This document shows positions 24,832 to 36,552 of a stretch of 64,000 nt of DNA, in pieces. The stretch is from assembly GCA_030015575.1 (NCBI GenBank), contig JASDDO010000006.1:104958045-105022044 (forward strand), written 5' to 3'. Origin of the DNA: Agapanthus africanus (Eukaryota; Streptophyta; Magnoliopsida; Asparagales; Amaryllidaceae). The translations under genes were made by a program, and so were the position numbers. Position 1 is the first letter of the stretch, and every line of letters begins with the position of its first letter. The notes beneath the pieces are model-generated. The model did not search any database. It was not told the origin of the DNA and was given only the letters and a program-made list of their open reading frames with translations.

Positions 24832-25678
24832 ATTTCATACCTCATATTTATGATATGTTGCTATCTGAGGCACTGACACGAGCATATGGTATTACACTTA
24901 TGTATAGATGTTTACCCTTGCAACCTTATCATGATTCAGACTTTATCATTTTGAGGATATATATTATGATCATGTTGACCTAGGATTGAGTCAAACATAC
25001 GATTTCTGCTATGTGATGTTTTCCACTCACGAGTTGGCAACTCACCCCCGTTGTGCCACAGTTTCTTGCAGGTTTTGCCGTACAGGTTCGTTGCGGCTTT
25101 TTGGCACACTGCTTTCATTCCGGGTGATTGCTTTGGTAGGTGGGTTCACTCGTATCGTGACCACCATTGTACCTTATTTATACTCTGTTGAATCTAGAAA
25201 CTCCATCAACCAGACTTTTATATTTATCTGATAGACTTAGAAGACTAGTGTATATTATTTCGACCTTAGAGTCGCGCGTTGTATTATTATGGTTTTCTTA
25301 ATGATTTCGAGTTTCCTTTTGAGTTTTGGTCCTCGCCCTTCGGCGTTATATATTATATTCTTTGCGTGGTTGTGACCGCCAATTGGCGAAGAGCTAGCTC
25401 CCGCTTGGGGATTACTTTATGTATTTTATTCATGTGGTACCCTTTTTGGGCCAGTATTTACAAAGGAAACTCTGCCGAAATTTTCGGAAATGATATGATA
25501 TTTTAAAAATGCATACTTCGGCTTATGTTATTAAAACCACTTGCTTTAAAATAAGTTTTCTTCACTTCTATTTAAAATGGTTTAGATTTCTTGGATTTTT
25601 GGCTTACTTGAATTAGATGGGGTCCTATAGACTTCATATGATTCAAGTGCCAGTCACGTGCCATTTCGGGTCGTGACA
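24832..25678 (+). repeat. 3' tail of a second large gypsy LTR
   Basis: From 24840 the sequence follows 33150-33976 closely (GATATGTTGCTATCTGAGGC onward) and ends CGGGTCGTGACA at 25678. The LTR at 21360-24831 appears to have inserted into it. If so, its 5' half lies left of the window. It is probably the 5' LTR paired with 29626-33976. Confidence 0.75.
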
Positions 25679-26033
25679 TTCTTCGTGCATATCAGATGCA
25701 CCTGATATTGCTGTCAGGCACACCCGTTGCCCTTGACAGATGTTTTCGTGCACACCCGTTGCACTTAGATTTTGTTCTGTACACTCGTATGGCACATTCA
25801 TGGATTTCGATTTCCTTGCGCACCAGATACACGTGGCATTCTTATGCACATTTTGGGATTGATTTCTTGTGGAGCGGTACTTTTTTATGATATTTACTAT
25901 TTGTTTTAATACTGAGCAGGACTACTCCGAGGGCAGTACCTGAAGATATTTTTGTATGCATTGATAGTTATCGAAGGGATTTCCAAAAAGGATCTATAGT
26001 CTCAGTATTTACTTACGTGTCCGAGATGACACG
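25679..26033 (+). other. Short internal region after the gypsy LTR tail
   Basis: Noncoding. A weak primer-site-like TATCAGA lies at 25690-25696; it is too poor to call. The sequence resumes at 29189 after the solo LTR, so the element's internal part is only about 0.8 kb. That suggests a large LTR derivative without genes or a big deletion. Confidence 0.5.
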
Positions 26034-26152
26034 AGACATGTAACAACTCCAATTTTGTATACCAAAAAATTGCTTTAAATATAGTGTATACTTGGAGTAT
26101 TAATGTTGCTGGAAACAATTTAAGTATCTAATTCCTTACAATAATTACAAGA

Positions 26153-26262
26153 AGGAGCTTGTAGCTCATTGGTAATACCTTGCACTGCTGAACCAAGACA
26201 CCGGAGTTCAAATCCCATGCCCCACATTATTTTTGTATTTATTTTGTTTTATTTTTTTTTGG
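26153..26262 (+). repeat. tRNA-derived (SINE-like) segment
   Basis: An A-box-like TAGCTCATTGGT (26162-26173) and B-box-like GGAGTTCAAATCC (26203-26215) have normal spacing, followed by a T-rich tail. The stems do not form a good cloverleaf, so it is not a working tRNA gene. It may be a SINE or a tRNA piece captured in the LTR; clear target duplications were not found. Confidence 0.6.
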
Positions 26263-26354
26263 AAGTCAACGGTAAAAAGGCCATAACTCCCAAAATATGT
26301 ACTGGACAACAAAAAGTAAAAATACCAAATTGTTCCTAAGGAAAACCCCCGGCC

Positions 26355-26455
26355 ATTGGACCCTTGACTCGGCCAGACTCGGCCCCGCCGGCCGGCGACT
26401 CGGCCGACTCGGTCCGGCGCCGCTGGCCGGACTTGGCCGGACGGCCGAGTCACCA
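26355..26455. repeat. GC-rich inverted-repeat cluster upstream of TATA
   Basis: GACTCGGCC and its complement GGCCGAGTC recur in an otherwise AT-rich LTR, about 170-270 bp before the TATA box. It could fold or bind factors; function unknown. Confidence 0.7.
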
Positions 26456-26625
26456 ACTGAGAAAAGTTGGCTCTTGACTTGGTCAACCCTCTTGCACACT
26501 TATTATACCTGGATCGGTTTTGATTTGGCCAATAAATCCCTTTTACTCCTAGGTTTAATGATCTTTAATGTTTTTTATATTTTTTTTAATATTTTTTAAT
26601 CCAAACCCTAACCCTAGCCTAGCCC

Positions 26626-26633
26626 TATATAAA
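26626..26633 (+). promoter_or_regulatory. TATA box of the solo LTR
   Basis: TATATAAA, followed about 155 bases later by a good splice donor (26786). This supports plus-strand transcription. Confidence 0.6.
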
Positions 26634-27420
26634 GACCCCTATCCTCGAGAACTCGGTACGAAGAGCGAGAAGCGAAGCGCTGCCGAAATCGACGACGGAT
26701 TCCGGCGACCGGATCAGAACCTTCGCGATGTTTTCGACAAATCGACAACCACCACATCCCTTAGCTTCCTTAGCTTGTCCAAACCGTAAGTCCCACCTTC
26801 TTCTATCTCTCTTTTCTTTAAGATAAAAATACGACTTTTTGGAACCCGACGGAAATCGGATAAACCGATTTCCGATTCAGTTTTTCTATAAATTTCCACT
26901 TGTCACCTAATACATACTATCTACCCATATTCATGTTGACTATTAATCATCCATAAACCAATTTAATCAAACTTTTTCACACGAAATGATAAGTTCTTTG
27001 TAAAACCGTACTCCTTTCATAAAAATACCATGAAGTTCATTTTTCTTAGGTTAATGAATTCCCTCACTCCTAAATAGTTTTATCTTGATCACTAAACTTG
27101 TAAAATCCAATTTGAATGAAATTTCACACATAAAATGATAACGTTTTCGAATACCGTATTCTTGCGCTATAATACCTTTAAGTTTAACATAGCATGTTTT
27201 ACCTTTAAACTTCACCAAAACTTAAAATAAGTCACGGGGTAATGACCTACCCCTACACACACTCAATATAACCATAATTGATAAATATCAAAATACAGAA
27301 TACGAAATTACAGGACTTTTCACTAAAATACAATAATCTTTATAACTTTTATTTAAAGCTTTAAGTTGTAAACTTTTCTAGATAAAATCTTTTAATAAAA
27401 TGAAAACACGATTGGTCATG

Positions 27421-27585
27421 GACATCGATCGTTTATCTAAACTGTCTTGTGGTGCCTAGGCCAGTGTGTCTAAGACTAGTGGTTTTTAATTAGGCCCACG
27501 ACTGTGGTTCCTTCCCACTTACCTGGCACTTACCTGGCCGCAATTGACGGTGAAGAGGCGATTTGAGCCTTCTAATGACTCATCA
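27421..27585. repeat. Block shared with the Athila-like element
   Basis: Closely similar to 48290-48452, an otherwise unrelated element. It includes ACTTACCTGGCACTTACCTG, which on the minus strand is two perfect CAG/GTAAGT splice donors in tandem. Confidence 0.8.
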
Positions 27586-29188
27586 TTTAGACCTTAGAAA
27601 TAGGCTAGTTGGTTTAGGAAACCATAATAACTAAAATACGGGAAACTGTACTCCTTTGCAAATAAATACCCATATTTATAAAACCGTTTTCCCAAACAAA
27701 AAGTATTTGTTAAACTTAAGCAAAGCGCCGCTACAACCCACTTTTGGGGAACCTGTTAGGGATAGTACGGTTCATCGTGCACCCGCAGGCTAGTAGTGCG
27801 AGATTCAGACCTCCGCAAGGAGCATTCGGTCTCGAAAGATTTAAAATACGACATTTAAGGAAAATGAGATTTTTGAAAATAAAATATTTATATAAAATTA
27901 TTCATGTGTTAATATATATATAATTATCATTTAAACAACTATTTTATCATAATATAAAGTTTCCACATTTTTCTAAAAATTACAAGATTAAAAGTTACAT
28001 TAAAATACCATGAATTTCAGATAAGATAATTAATACTTTTATTAGGATATATTCACTAGAATAACAAAAATAAAATTCACATTCATTATAACAATTAAGA
28101 CGATTATTAAATACTTGAGGTGTATTTTGAAAACTATACAAAAGTATTTTTACATAAAACCCCCTCATGTTATACAAATTACAATAAGGCCCCTAGCTAA
28201 TATTGAACTTCAAATTCTCTTCTTTTAGTCTGACTCGGGTTAGAGTCTGACTATTTCTGACTTGAATATGATTCAAGTCAATCTATATTCTTTTATATTC
28301 CAATACAATTTGAATACATGAAACCCTGAATCCAGTTAACAATATATTCTTTTTGACTGAATCAAACCATGGATATTCATCCATTATCCTGATATTCCAT
28401 TTACCTGATTACACAGTTGAAACATATTTACTGATATCATGGTTTTGGTCAGTCACCCATCTTACATAATCCAACACTATAATACTGTTAAAACACTACG
28501 GGGTTTAAGGGGTAGATTGGTACGGAAGGTGTTAAAGGTGGCACGAGGTGGTCAGATTTAGACACCTAACCTGAATCCTATTGCTGTTGTACCGTGGTAT
28601 AACGGTTCCTTGTACTTTTCTTTTTCCTTGATCTCTAGCATATAGAGATCCCCCCCGTATACACTGGCATCCTTCTGTACCAAGCTACAAACAACAGCGT
28701 TACACAATGTTCCATAATATTCAACAATATAATACTTTAGAAAATACTGTTACTCTATCATTCTCATTCTTCTTATTCTTTTGGGACTTACCGAGCGACC
28801 TGTTCGCTGACGACATTCTATCTCTTTCTTCTTTGAATGTCGTCAGGTGCGTTGGACCAAGTTGAGATCGAGCCCACCGGTGAAGATTTGGAGCAGTTCC
28901 AGGAAGACCCAGAGCTCTAGATAATTGTACCTTGTTCTTTCCAGTTTATTTCACTTCCTGTTATGCCACTGTTTAGGCATTGCTTTTTCATTCCAGTTGT
29001 ATTTTCTTTTCCTGCATTGTAAAAAGAATGTTATTAATAAAAGTTGCTGTTATTTCCATATTATTCGTCTCTTGTGATTTACTTTATATTGCTTAGTTAC
29101 GCTTAGCGTATATACTTCTGAGTATATACGTAGCGGGCCTCGTCGCGTCCACTTCGCCGTACACTGGGAAGCGGGGCGTGACCAGACA

Positions 29189-29625
29189 TTTAACAAAGGA
29201 AACCCTTCTAAATTATTTTTCAAAATGGCGGGACGTGTATGTTAAACAAAGGGTGTATATATATAAAGTTATTTTCTTACAATAAACGTCCGCCACTGTG
29301 CCGTGATACGCGCATCGCACAACAACATGAAAGGTTTGGCATGCATTTCTTTCAGATGTTTTGACGAATTTACAACGATGTATACATGTATAGTTTTGAC
29401 GTACATCTTGTTGGTTTTCGTATTGGACTCGACATTGGTGTCTTCACCATAACTCCGATGATTGCGGGATGCTTATATTTAAATTGCGCATGCATTGTGC
29501 TACGATATGTTTTCGGTATTTATGATTTCGGAGCCCCGACGACTTGATCTTTTTACTGAAATGTTTTTGTATTTGAAGGGTTTAAATTTAAATTCGGGGA
29601 CCGAATTTATTTAAGAGGGTATGAT
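29189..29625 (+). other. 3' internal remnant before a gypsy 3' LTR
   Basis: Noncoding and AT-rich. It ends with TTAAGAGGGTATGAT, a purine-rich tract before TGTAACA, the usual layout of a gypsy polypurine tract and 3' LTR. It joins back to 26033 when the solo LTR is removed. Confidence 0.6.
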
Positions 29626-32600
29626 TGTAACATTTCAGAAAAATAAAATATTATTTTTGGGAATTCATATAATTAAATAATAAATATTATGAATATTTTA
29701 ATGATGCGGTATAATTATATACCGATAAATTAAGAAATATTTGGAAATTATGTTATTTATTGAATTTGAAATAGATTATAGGATTGGAGCATTCATATAT
29801 TGTTATATAATTAATTATATTCTATGTTAATGCTAAAAACGATTAATTTTCGCAAATCTTGCATCAGGCTTGAATTGTGCATCATGACATGCAACAAAAT
29901 TTGTTACATTTTTAACCATGGCATCTTGTTTCATTTTATGGATATGGTTTATTTGTTTTGGTGTTTTAAAAGAAAATAGAAAAGAAAAGGGAAAATAATA
30001 AACAATAGAGTTTGGGCAAAAGAGAGAGAGAGAGAGAGAGAGAGAGGGTGAAGGGTCAACCTTAGTCATGGCTCTTTGTTATTGCTTCATTTTCTTCATC
30101 TTTTCCTCTCCTCTATCCCCTCAAGGCCGCCCTCTTCTTCCCCCTTCTCTAACTCTGCACTACAACCCCAAATCAACATCTAAACATCATCTTCTCTTCA
30201 CTAAAAATGTGCACAAGCTCACTACAAGCATTTTGGACCAAGAAAGCTAGGATTTTGAGCACTTGGGGGCAACTCAAGAAATTTTCTTGAGTTGCCAAAT
30301 GAGGTAATTCCTTTACCATTAGTGTAGTTATTCAATTACTTTAGCACCCATTTAAGTTTAGAAGTGTTTTAGTGATGCTTAGTGAACTTTGAAAATTCCA
30401 AGTTAGGGTTTTGAAGAATTCTTGAGTTGTGAAGGTGTAATTGTGGGTTAAGCTTGGCTACAACCCCTGTATTGTTAGTTTTGTGGACTGAAACCTTAGA
30501 CTTAAACCCCAAACCCCAAACTTAGAAACCCCGATATCGTATTTTGTAGACTTTGGTGATGGTATATTGAAATTTGCTATGACCCGGGGCACCTGAAATT
30601 TTTTTAGCGATCACGGTGAGTCGTGCAGGCAACCTAGAAGCTAACCTAGAGACCCGAGCCCTAATCCTTTAACCATGGCCGCGGATATAATCACTTGGGC
30701 CGCAAATTGCGGCCTGGGTACCTCGTTTTGACTTCGTGTTTGGTCCAGGGCTTTATCTTCAGTAAAATAGACCCTCCCCATGTGTAAAATTGGCTAATTT
30801 CACCTGGGGTAAAATCTGGAGTGGTTTTCTTAAGTTTCTGATTTCGTATTGCGACTTTTAATGAATTGAGATTTGGTATTTGATATTGTTTTCCGTCGTC
30901 TGATGTTTGTACGTCAGCGACGGGGGTTGTTTGGTGGTTTTGCAGGCGTAGGCTATAGGTTCTAACGTATAAGTGATTCGCTTGCCGTATTGGTTTTCAT
31001 GTTCGATTCTTGTTACTATATAACACATTGGAAATTGTAGGTACTCTCACGTGGGTTTCGAGACGACGAGGAGAGCGTGGCGTCATCGACTCTGACAAGC
31101 GAGAATCATGGTGAGTAGATATATATCTACGGGGGAAGTCGGGTGGATGGCGTATAGCACCCCCGCAGTTCGTAGTGTAGCCTATGATATATATATTTAT
31201 ATATGAATATGTGTTATATGAAACATGGATAGTTAGCAAGTATGATCTTAGAAAATCATGGGTTAAATTCTAGTATAATTGGATGATAGTGTTGTTAGCT
31301 AGTTTTTAGTCGCGAAACTCTAGAATAAGATACACGCACACACAAGCATGCATACATTTTATTTTCTTATGCGTATATGGGGATATATATATATATATAC
31401 ATATATGTATGTGAGTATGTATATATATATATATATATATATGTATACATATACACGGGTGATGAGGATAGTATATGATACTGGGAGATGAGTCCATGAG
31501 ATTGGGCATGATCCTACGAGATCGGTGATGCGACTTGGTTCGTATTATGAGATACGACATGAGTTTATAGTGGGTCTTTAGGCGATGTGTTTTCGTACAC
31601 ACGCATATATATATATATATATATGTTGATGGTATCGGAATATAGTATACTTTAGATCGGTACTCCTAATTCAGGATATGATGATAAGGATACCAGATGA
31701 ATAATGAGATAAATGTGATATTCGACCCGTACCCAGATATGGGATGCCGTACGATGGATTTACCGTACGAGATATATTTATGATCATTGATCCACACTCT
31801 TGACTCGAGGATGTCATATTATACACTGTATCGTACGTGACACTATTGAGGCGGGATCACCGACTGTTATATATATATCGACTCAGACATAGGTGGTTTT
31901 CCTTACCTTTTCGATTAGTCTGTTAGTTTAGTTCTGTAGTTTACTCAGTAGATGTTAGACCGGGCTCGAGTCATACTTATTTCCAAAACCAACGAATCGT
32001 GAATATTTTAATGACAGACCAAGGGGTACTACGGATATTTCAAAGGACATATCTTTCGTAAAAACACCGTAGCCCTATTTTCTAACACCACGATTCGTGT
32101 TATTTCAAATGACAAACTGTATGACTCATATATCTAATGTAGATTCCTTATTCTTGCATTTACTATTCATTTCTGTATACTCATGTTGTTTATATCGCAT
32201 CGCATCGCTTGTTTAAATGTACTTTTATTGTTATTATGAACCCATACTGTCAGGACACCAACACCATTACCGATGATGTGTATGCTCCACGTACACTTGC
32301 TTGCAGGCTCACACACATCATCATCGGAAATTGCCATGTCACGTACATTTAGAGAATATTAATTTATTGATATCGCTTGTTAGCTGATAGTTCTGATACA
32401 TCATTACTATGCTAATTTAGATATTGCATTCATTACTGTGATATTTCATGTATATTTATGTTTTCATTTACCATGTGATATTATGGGCCAGTCCGGATTG
32501 CCGGAGCCCGGTATTTAATATTATTGACTCTTCATTTTGGGGATTTCGGATTTTCCATGAGATTTCTGCATTTGAAGAAACCGCAAGATTTTGTAACTCA

Positions 32601-33976
32601 TTTTCATTTCAAAAGATAAAAAAGTGCGGTTTTCTCATGATATGATGTGGGATACGTCCACCATGAGTTTTCTCGGCTCTTGAGCGATATCATACACCCT
32701 ATTCGAGGAGGATGAGGAACCGTCTGTGGGTGTATGGTGGACCCGGAGCGGTATCCCGGGACGAGAAGGTCGCAGATGATGGCATTGAGCCTGGCAGGGG
32801 AGCACTATCGACCGGCTATTTGTGACATGGAGGATATCCGGAGGATACCGACTTAGTCGTGAGATTTGATGAGGGGCCAGTCCGGATAGCCGGAGCCCAG
32901 GGGCCTGTCCGGATAGCCGGAGCCCGAGATATTGAGACTTTGAGGTATTGAGATTATATACTATAGGCCAGTCCGGATAGCCGGAGCCCGAGATATTGGA
33001 TATTGGGATTTATGTTTTGTGTCGATGCTCGACACGGATTTATGTTGATTTCATTGATGATACCTCGATTTATATATACAGAAATCTCACTAAAAAAAGA
33101 AAACAGTTTTCTCATTCATGATGTATTCTGTTTTCATTTCGATGCATTCATAAATCATATAAATGATATGTTGCTATCTGAGGCACTGACACGAGCACGT
33201 GGTATTACACTTTTATGTAGATGGTTCAGGATATTATATTGAGGATATATTATTATCGTATGACCTAGGATTGACTCATACATGCGATTTCTGCTCGGTG
33301 ATGTTTTCTACTCACGAGTTGGCAACTCACCCCCGTTGTGCCACAGTTTCTTGTAGGTTTTGCCGTACAGGTTTCGTTGCGGTTTTGCTGGCACACTGCT
33401 CCTTCCGGGTGATTGCTTTGGTTGGTAGGTTCACTCGCATCGTGACCACCATTGTACATTCTTTATATTCTGTTGTATCTAGTAAACTCCATCAACAAGA
33501 CTTGTATTTTGATAGAGTTAGAAAACCAGTTGTATATTCTTTCGACCTTAGAGTCGCGCGCTGTATTATTATGGTTTTCCTTTGGTTTTCTGGTGGATAT
33601 TGCTTTTCTTGATGAGTTTTGATCCGCGCCCTTCGGCGTTGTATATTATATTGCTTGCGTGGTATTGACCGCCAATTGGCGAAGAGCTAGCTCCCGCTTG
33701 GGGATGCCTTTTATCATTATGTATATTATTCATGTTTGTACCCGTTTGGGGCCAGTATTTACAAAGGAGACTCTGCCAAATTTTTTGGGAAAACATGATG
33801 TTGCTTTTAAATGTTTAATACCATTTATGTTATTTAAACCACTTTCTTTAAAAAAGTTTTCCTTCACTTCTTATTTAAAATGGTTTAGATTTATGGGCTT
33901 TTGGCTTGAATTAGATGGGGTCCTATAGACTTCATATGATTCAAGTGCCAGTCACGTGCTATTTTGGGCCGTAACA
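29626..33976 (+). repeat. Large gypsy 3' LTR (about 4.35 kb)
   Basis: TGTAACA to GGGCCGTAACA. Contents in order: GA microsatellite (30020-30048), pyrimidine-rich leader, perfect palindrome (30268-30296), candidate splice donor at 30304, GC palindrome GGCCGCAAATTGCGGCC (30698-30714), small exon-like block with donor near 31110 (GTGAGTAG), AT microsatellites (31386-31442 and 31600-31624), conserved hairpin (32270-32327), a short repeat with CCGGATAGCCGGAGCCC (32876-32995) and the GTTGGCAACTC block. No coding sequence. It is homologous throughout to 40534-44680. Confidence 0.82.
32480..33000 (+). repeat. Dispersed CCGGATAGCCGGAGCCC repeats
   Basis: GGGCCAGTCCGGATAGCCGG-type units recur at 32487, 32876, 32908 and 32968. 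They are irregularly spaced inside the LTR. Confidence 0.8.
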
Positions 33977-36320
33977 AAAACTCTCCCAGGAGTAACTCTT
34001 ACTCGTAGTGGATATCGGGATCCAACTATTTCATAGAAGGTATGAAATCTCATTGCAAATTTCAACACTTGAAATTCCCAATATCTGTTTTTACCCCTAG
34101 CAACTTATGACCTTAAACAAATCAACAAATCATAAGTGCTAGTCAAGTTCTACCAGTCATTTTGTGATTGAATCAGACCCACCCGTACGGCCCTTAACAA
34201 GGTCAACAAAGTCGTACGACTACCTTAATCCAATCGCATCATATGCAGCTGATAAGCACTAATTTGCTACCGCACACTATGCCTTAACATAGTCAACAAA
34301 CGTAGCACGAATACTAAATAACACAAATCTGAAATGACGGAGGGCTACGACATGTTTTTAAGAAAACCTTTTGCGTAATGAACTTGATATCGTTATAGAA
34401 TCTAGTGATTTGAAAAGGAGTGGTTTAAGCTCCGCTTTTAAAATCAAGTTTTTTCAAAATAAACCGAGTGGGTTGTAGCATATACTAGCTTTTGTTAAAG
34501 AGGTTATTCCCGGAGAAGGGATCTCGGCTCTTTCCTCATCGAATGAGATGCTGGATATTCATAAAAAATACCGCTATGCAAAGCAAGAACTAGACCTACC
34601 TTTTTGAAAATTTGATTCTACAACATCTTTAGGATTCTTTCCTTTTCATTAATCTCATTAATGAAGTCCCATCATTTATGTTTCCTAAACATCACAGAAG
34701 AAACGAAAATACAACGTACGCTTATGCTATTCGCATTCGCCACGGGGTCCCGTCATGCACCGTTAGGTTACTTAACTAACAGAAGAGCGGGGGCAGGACT
34801 AGCGCGGATTGAAAACATAAGCAACGTTTATTATATATCATATATATAATAAAACATTCGACTCACGCAGTTATATGATCTCATCACAGAACATTGCATC
34901 AGATGTCAACATATGAAATATAGGATATACTTGGAGGTCCGTGTTTTAAATCAAGCCAATAAAAAAACACGGATTACACGGTCATGATGAATAGACAAAC
35001 TCATATCCCTAGACCACTATGAGAGCGGAAAGCAACCCTGCCAATTCTAAAGTTAGGTGACCCGGTCTCGACTCCTCGAGATGGTTTCCCATTGGACTCT
35101 AGAACTCGGTTACTTGCGCTCCCCGCCTTGGGTCAATCCTAATGCGGAAAAGTAAATAATATACATCAATGGTGACATCATCCTCAATCCGGAAGTGTCC
35201 CAATAAAAGAATTTTACATACAAATTTTTACATAAATGAAAATGAAAAACTCTCATCTCACGCAAAAACCCACGGCTATTCAAACACGACGATCCAATAT
35301 ATCATATCACAGCAATACATAACATCATATCTCGTCAACATAAGAAAATATGCGTATCCAAATTGTCATAGACGTATAGCAACGAAACCGGTGATACACC
35401 ACATATTACACTTACGGTCGCAGAAAAGAAATGAAAACTACAATAATTAGAATCCGCAACCACCATAGACTTCATAAACCCGGAATATCACATACTCCGG
35501 ATTTCATACCTAACATTATAAACCCGGCATTTTAGTCTCAAATTGAAAAAACTTTTCAATAACCAGTCAGGCAATTCAACAAGATTCCCAACAAATGATC
35601 GAATGCTCGTCGGAAACATTAGTAGACGGGCGCACCTCCGATGCCATCGACGATGTGCACTTAGGCGGAACACCGCGGCCTCGATCACCCGAACGGATGG
35701 TTTTGGCAAAGGGGTTCTCCTACAGTCACTTGGTCAGGGCTACGGGGCGTGGCTATCTAGTAGTGTTACCCTGCGAGTGTTCGCGTACTATACGAGATTG
35801 CGACAAAGTTTTGATACGAATCGAAACTCCGTGGCAATCTATCAAATGAGACTAAATTGGTAGATTTACAAAACACTAACTAGTTTTCACAAAACTAATT
35901 ATTATGGATTCCAAATATTGTATCACATATCACAGATATACTAGACGATATTAAACATTTCGATCGAATTATCGAACACCCACAATTCCCAGAGACCTCA
36001 ACACTTGAGACTCACAAAAAAAAATACCCTTAAGGAAAGAAATATAAAAATTGGAGCAGCAGAAGAAAAACGAACAAAGAACTCACCAAGACTGTGGCGC
36101 GGCCAAACCATGTGTTTGACGGCGGTTCCGCGGCGCAATGGTGGAGTCGTGATCTCGAAATTCTTGGGGTTCTATAGTATTACCTGTACGAATTTCTGAA
36201 TATTTTTAATCTGAAAAAATCCAACTTTTGGAAAAATGTCCAGAAACTAGTAAAAAATTGGTTCTTGAAACTCGATCGAACTCTTTAACGTCGTCTAGGC
36301 TACTCCTAATGCTCTAGCTT

Positions 36321-36333
36321 GGCTCTGATACCA
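36321..36333 (-). other. Copia-4 primer-binding site
   Basis: The minus strand reads TGGTATCAGAGCC, the initiator-Met match, followed at once by the LTR terminus (TGAAAGT on the plus strand). Confidence 0.88.
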
Positions 36334-36340
36334 TGAAAGT

Positions 36341-36550
36341 CAGGCAGCCACCCCATCCAATAGGGTTGCCGTGGCGCCTACAGGACCCTCAGCAGCTACT
36401 TTTTACGTATTCCCCCTCGCAAGGACTACAATCCGCCAGAACTCCTTCCGGTCTCGGGACACCCTATGGGTAAGAGCCTATGCTTCGCCACACTGTCACA
36501 CAGTGAGAACCCCCCATAGGTCGACATCCACTGCCTAGTAGCTCTTATAT
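36341..36550. repeat. 210-bp insert at the Copia-4 primer site/LTR junction
   Basis: Flanked by the 9-bp direct repeat CATGAAAGT (36332-36340 and 36551-36559). Nine-base duplications are typical of Mutator-type DNA elements, but terminal inverted repeats are weak (CAGGCAGCCACC against the complement of a CACTGCCTAG near the end). The sequence before the second repeat also resembles the primer site, so a local duplication is an alternative. Confidence 0.5.
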
Positions 36551-36552
36551 CA

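Larger units (their letters stand above)
26039..29183 (+). mobile_element. Solo gypsy-type LTR with own promoter signals
   Basis: 3145 bp from TGTAACAACTCC to GCGTGACC, flanked by AGACA at 26034-26038 and 29184-29188. The final base is C, not the usual A. It has a TATA box (TATATAAA, 26626-26633), a splice donor at 26786 (GTAAG) and AATAAA near 29037, all in plus orientation. It also contains a tRNA-like segment near its start and a block shared with the Athila-like element. Confidence 0.88.

Noticed and set aside
24134-25231. Overlapping plus-strand frames with many Phe, Tyr and Cys codons
   Set aside because: They lie in LTR sequence, differ between homologous LTR copies and have no recognisable domain.
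26153-26226. Possible tRNA gene
   Set aside because: A-box and B-box are present but the acceptor and D stems do not pair properly; better called a tRNA-derived repeat.
28790-28920. Short acidic peptide frame ending before AATAAA in the solo LTR
   Set aside because: It could be the last exon of a host transcript, but no upstream coding exons were found and it lies within the LTR bounded by AGACA.
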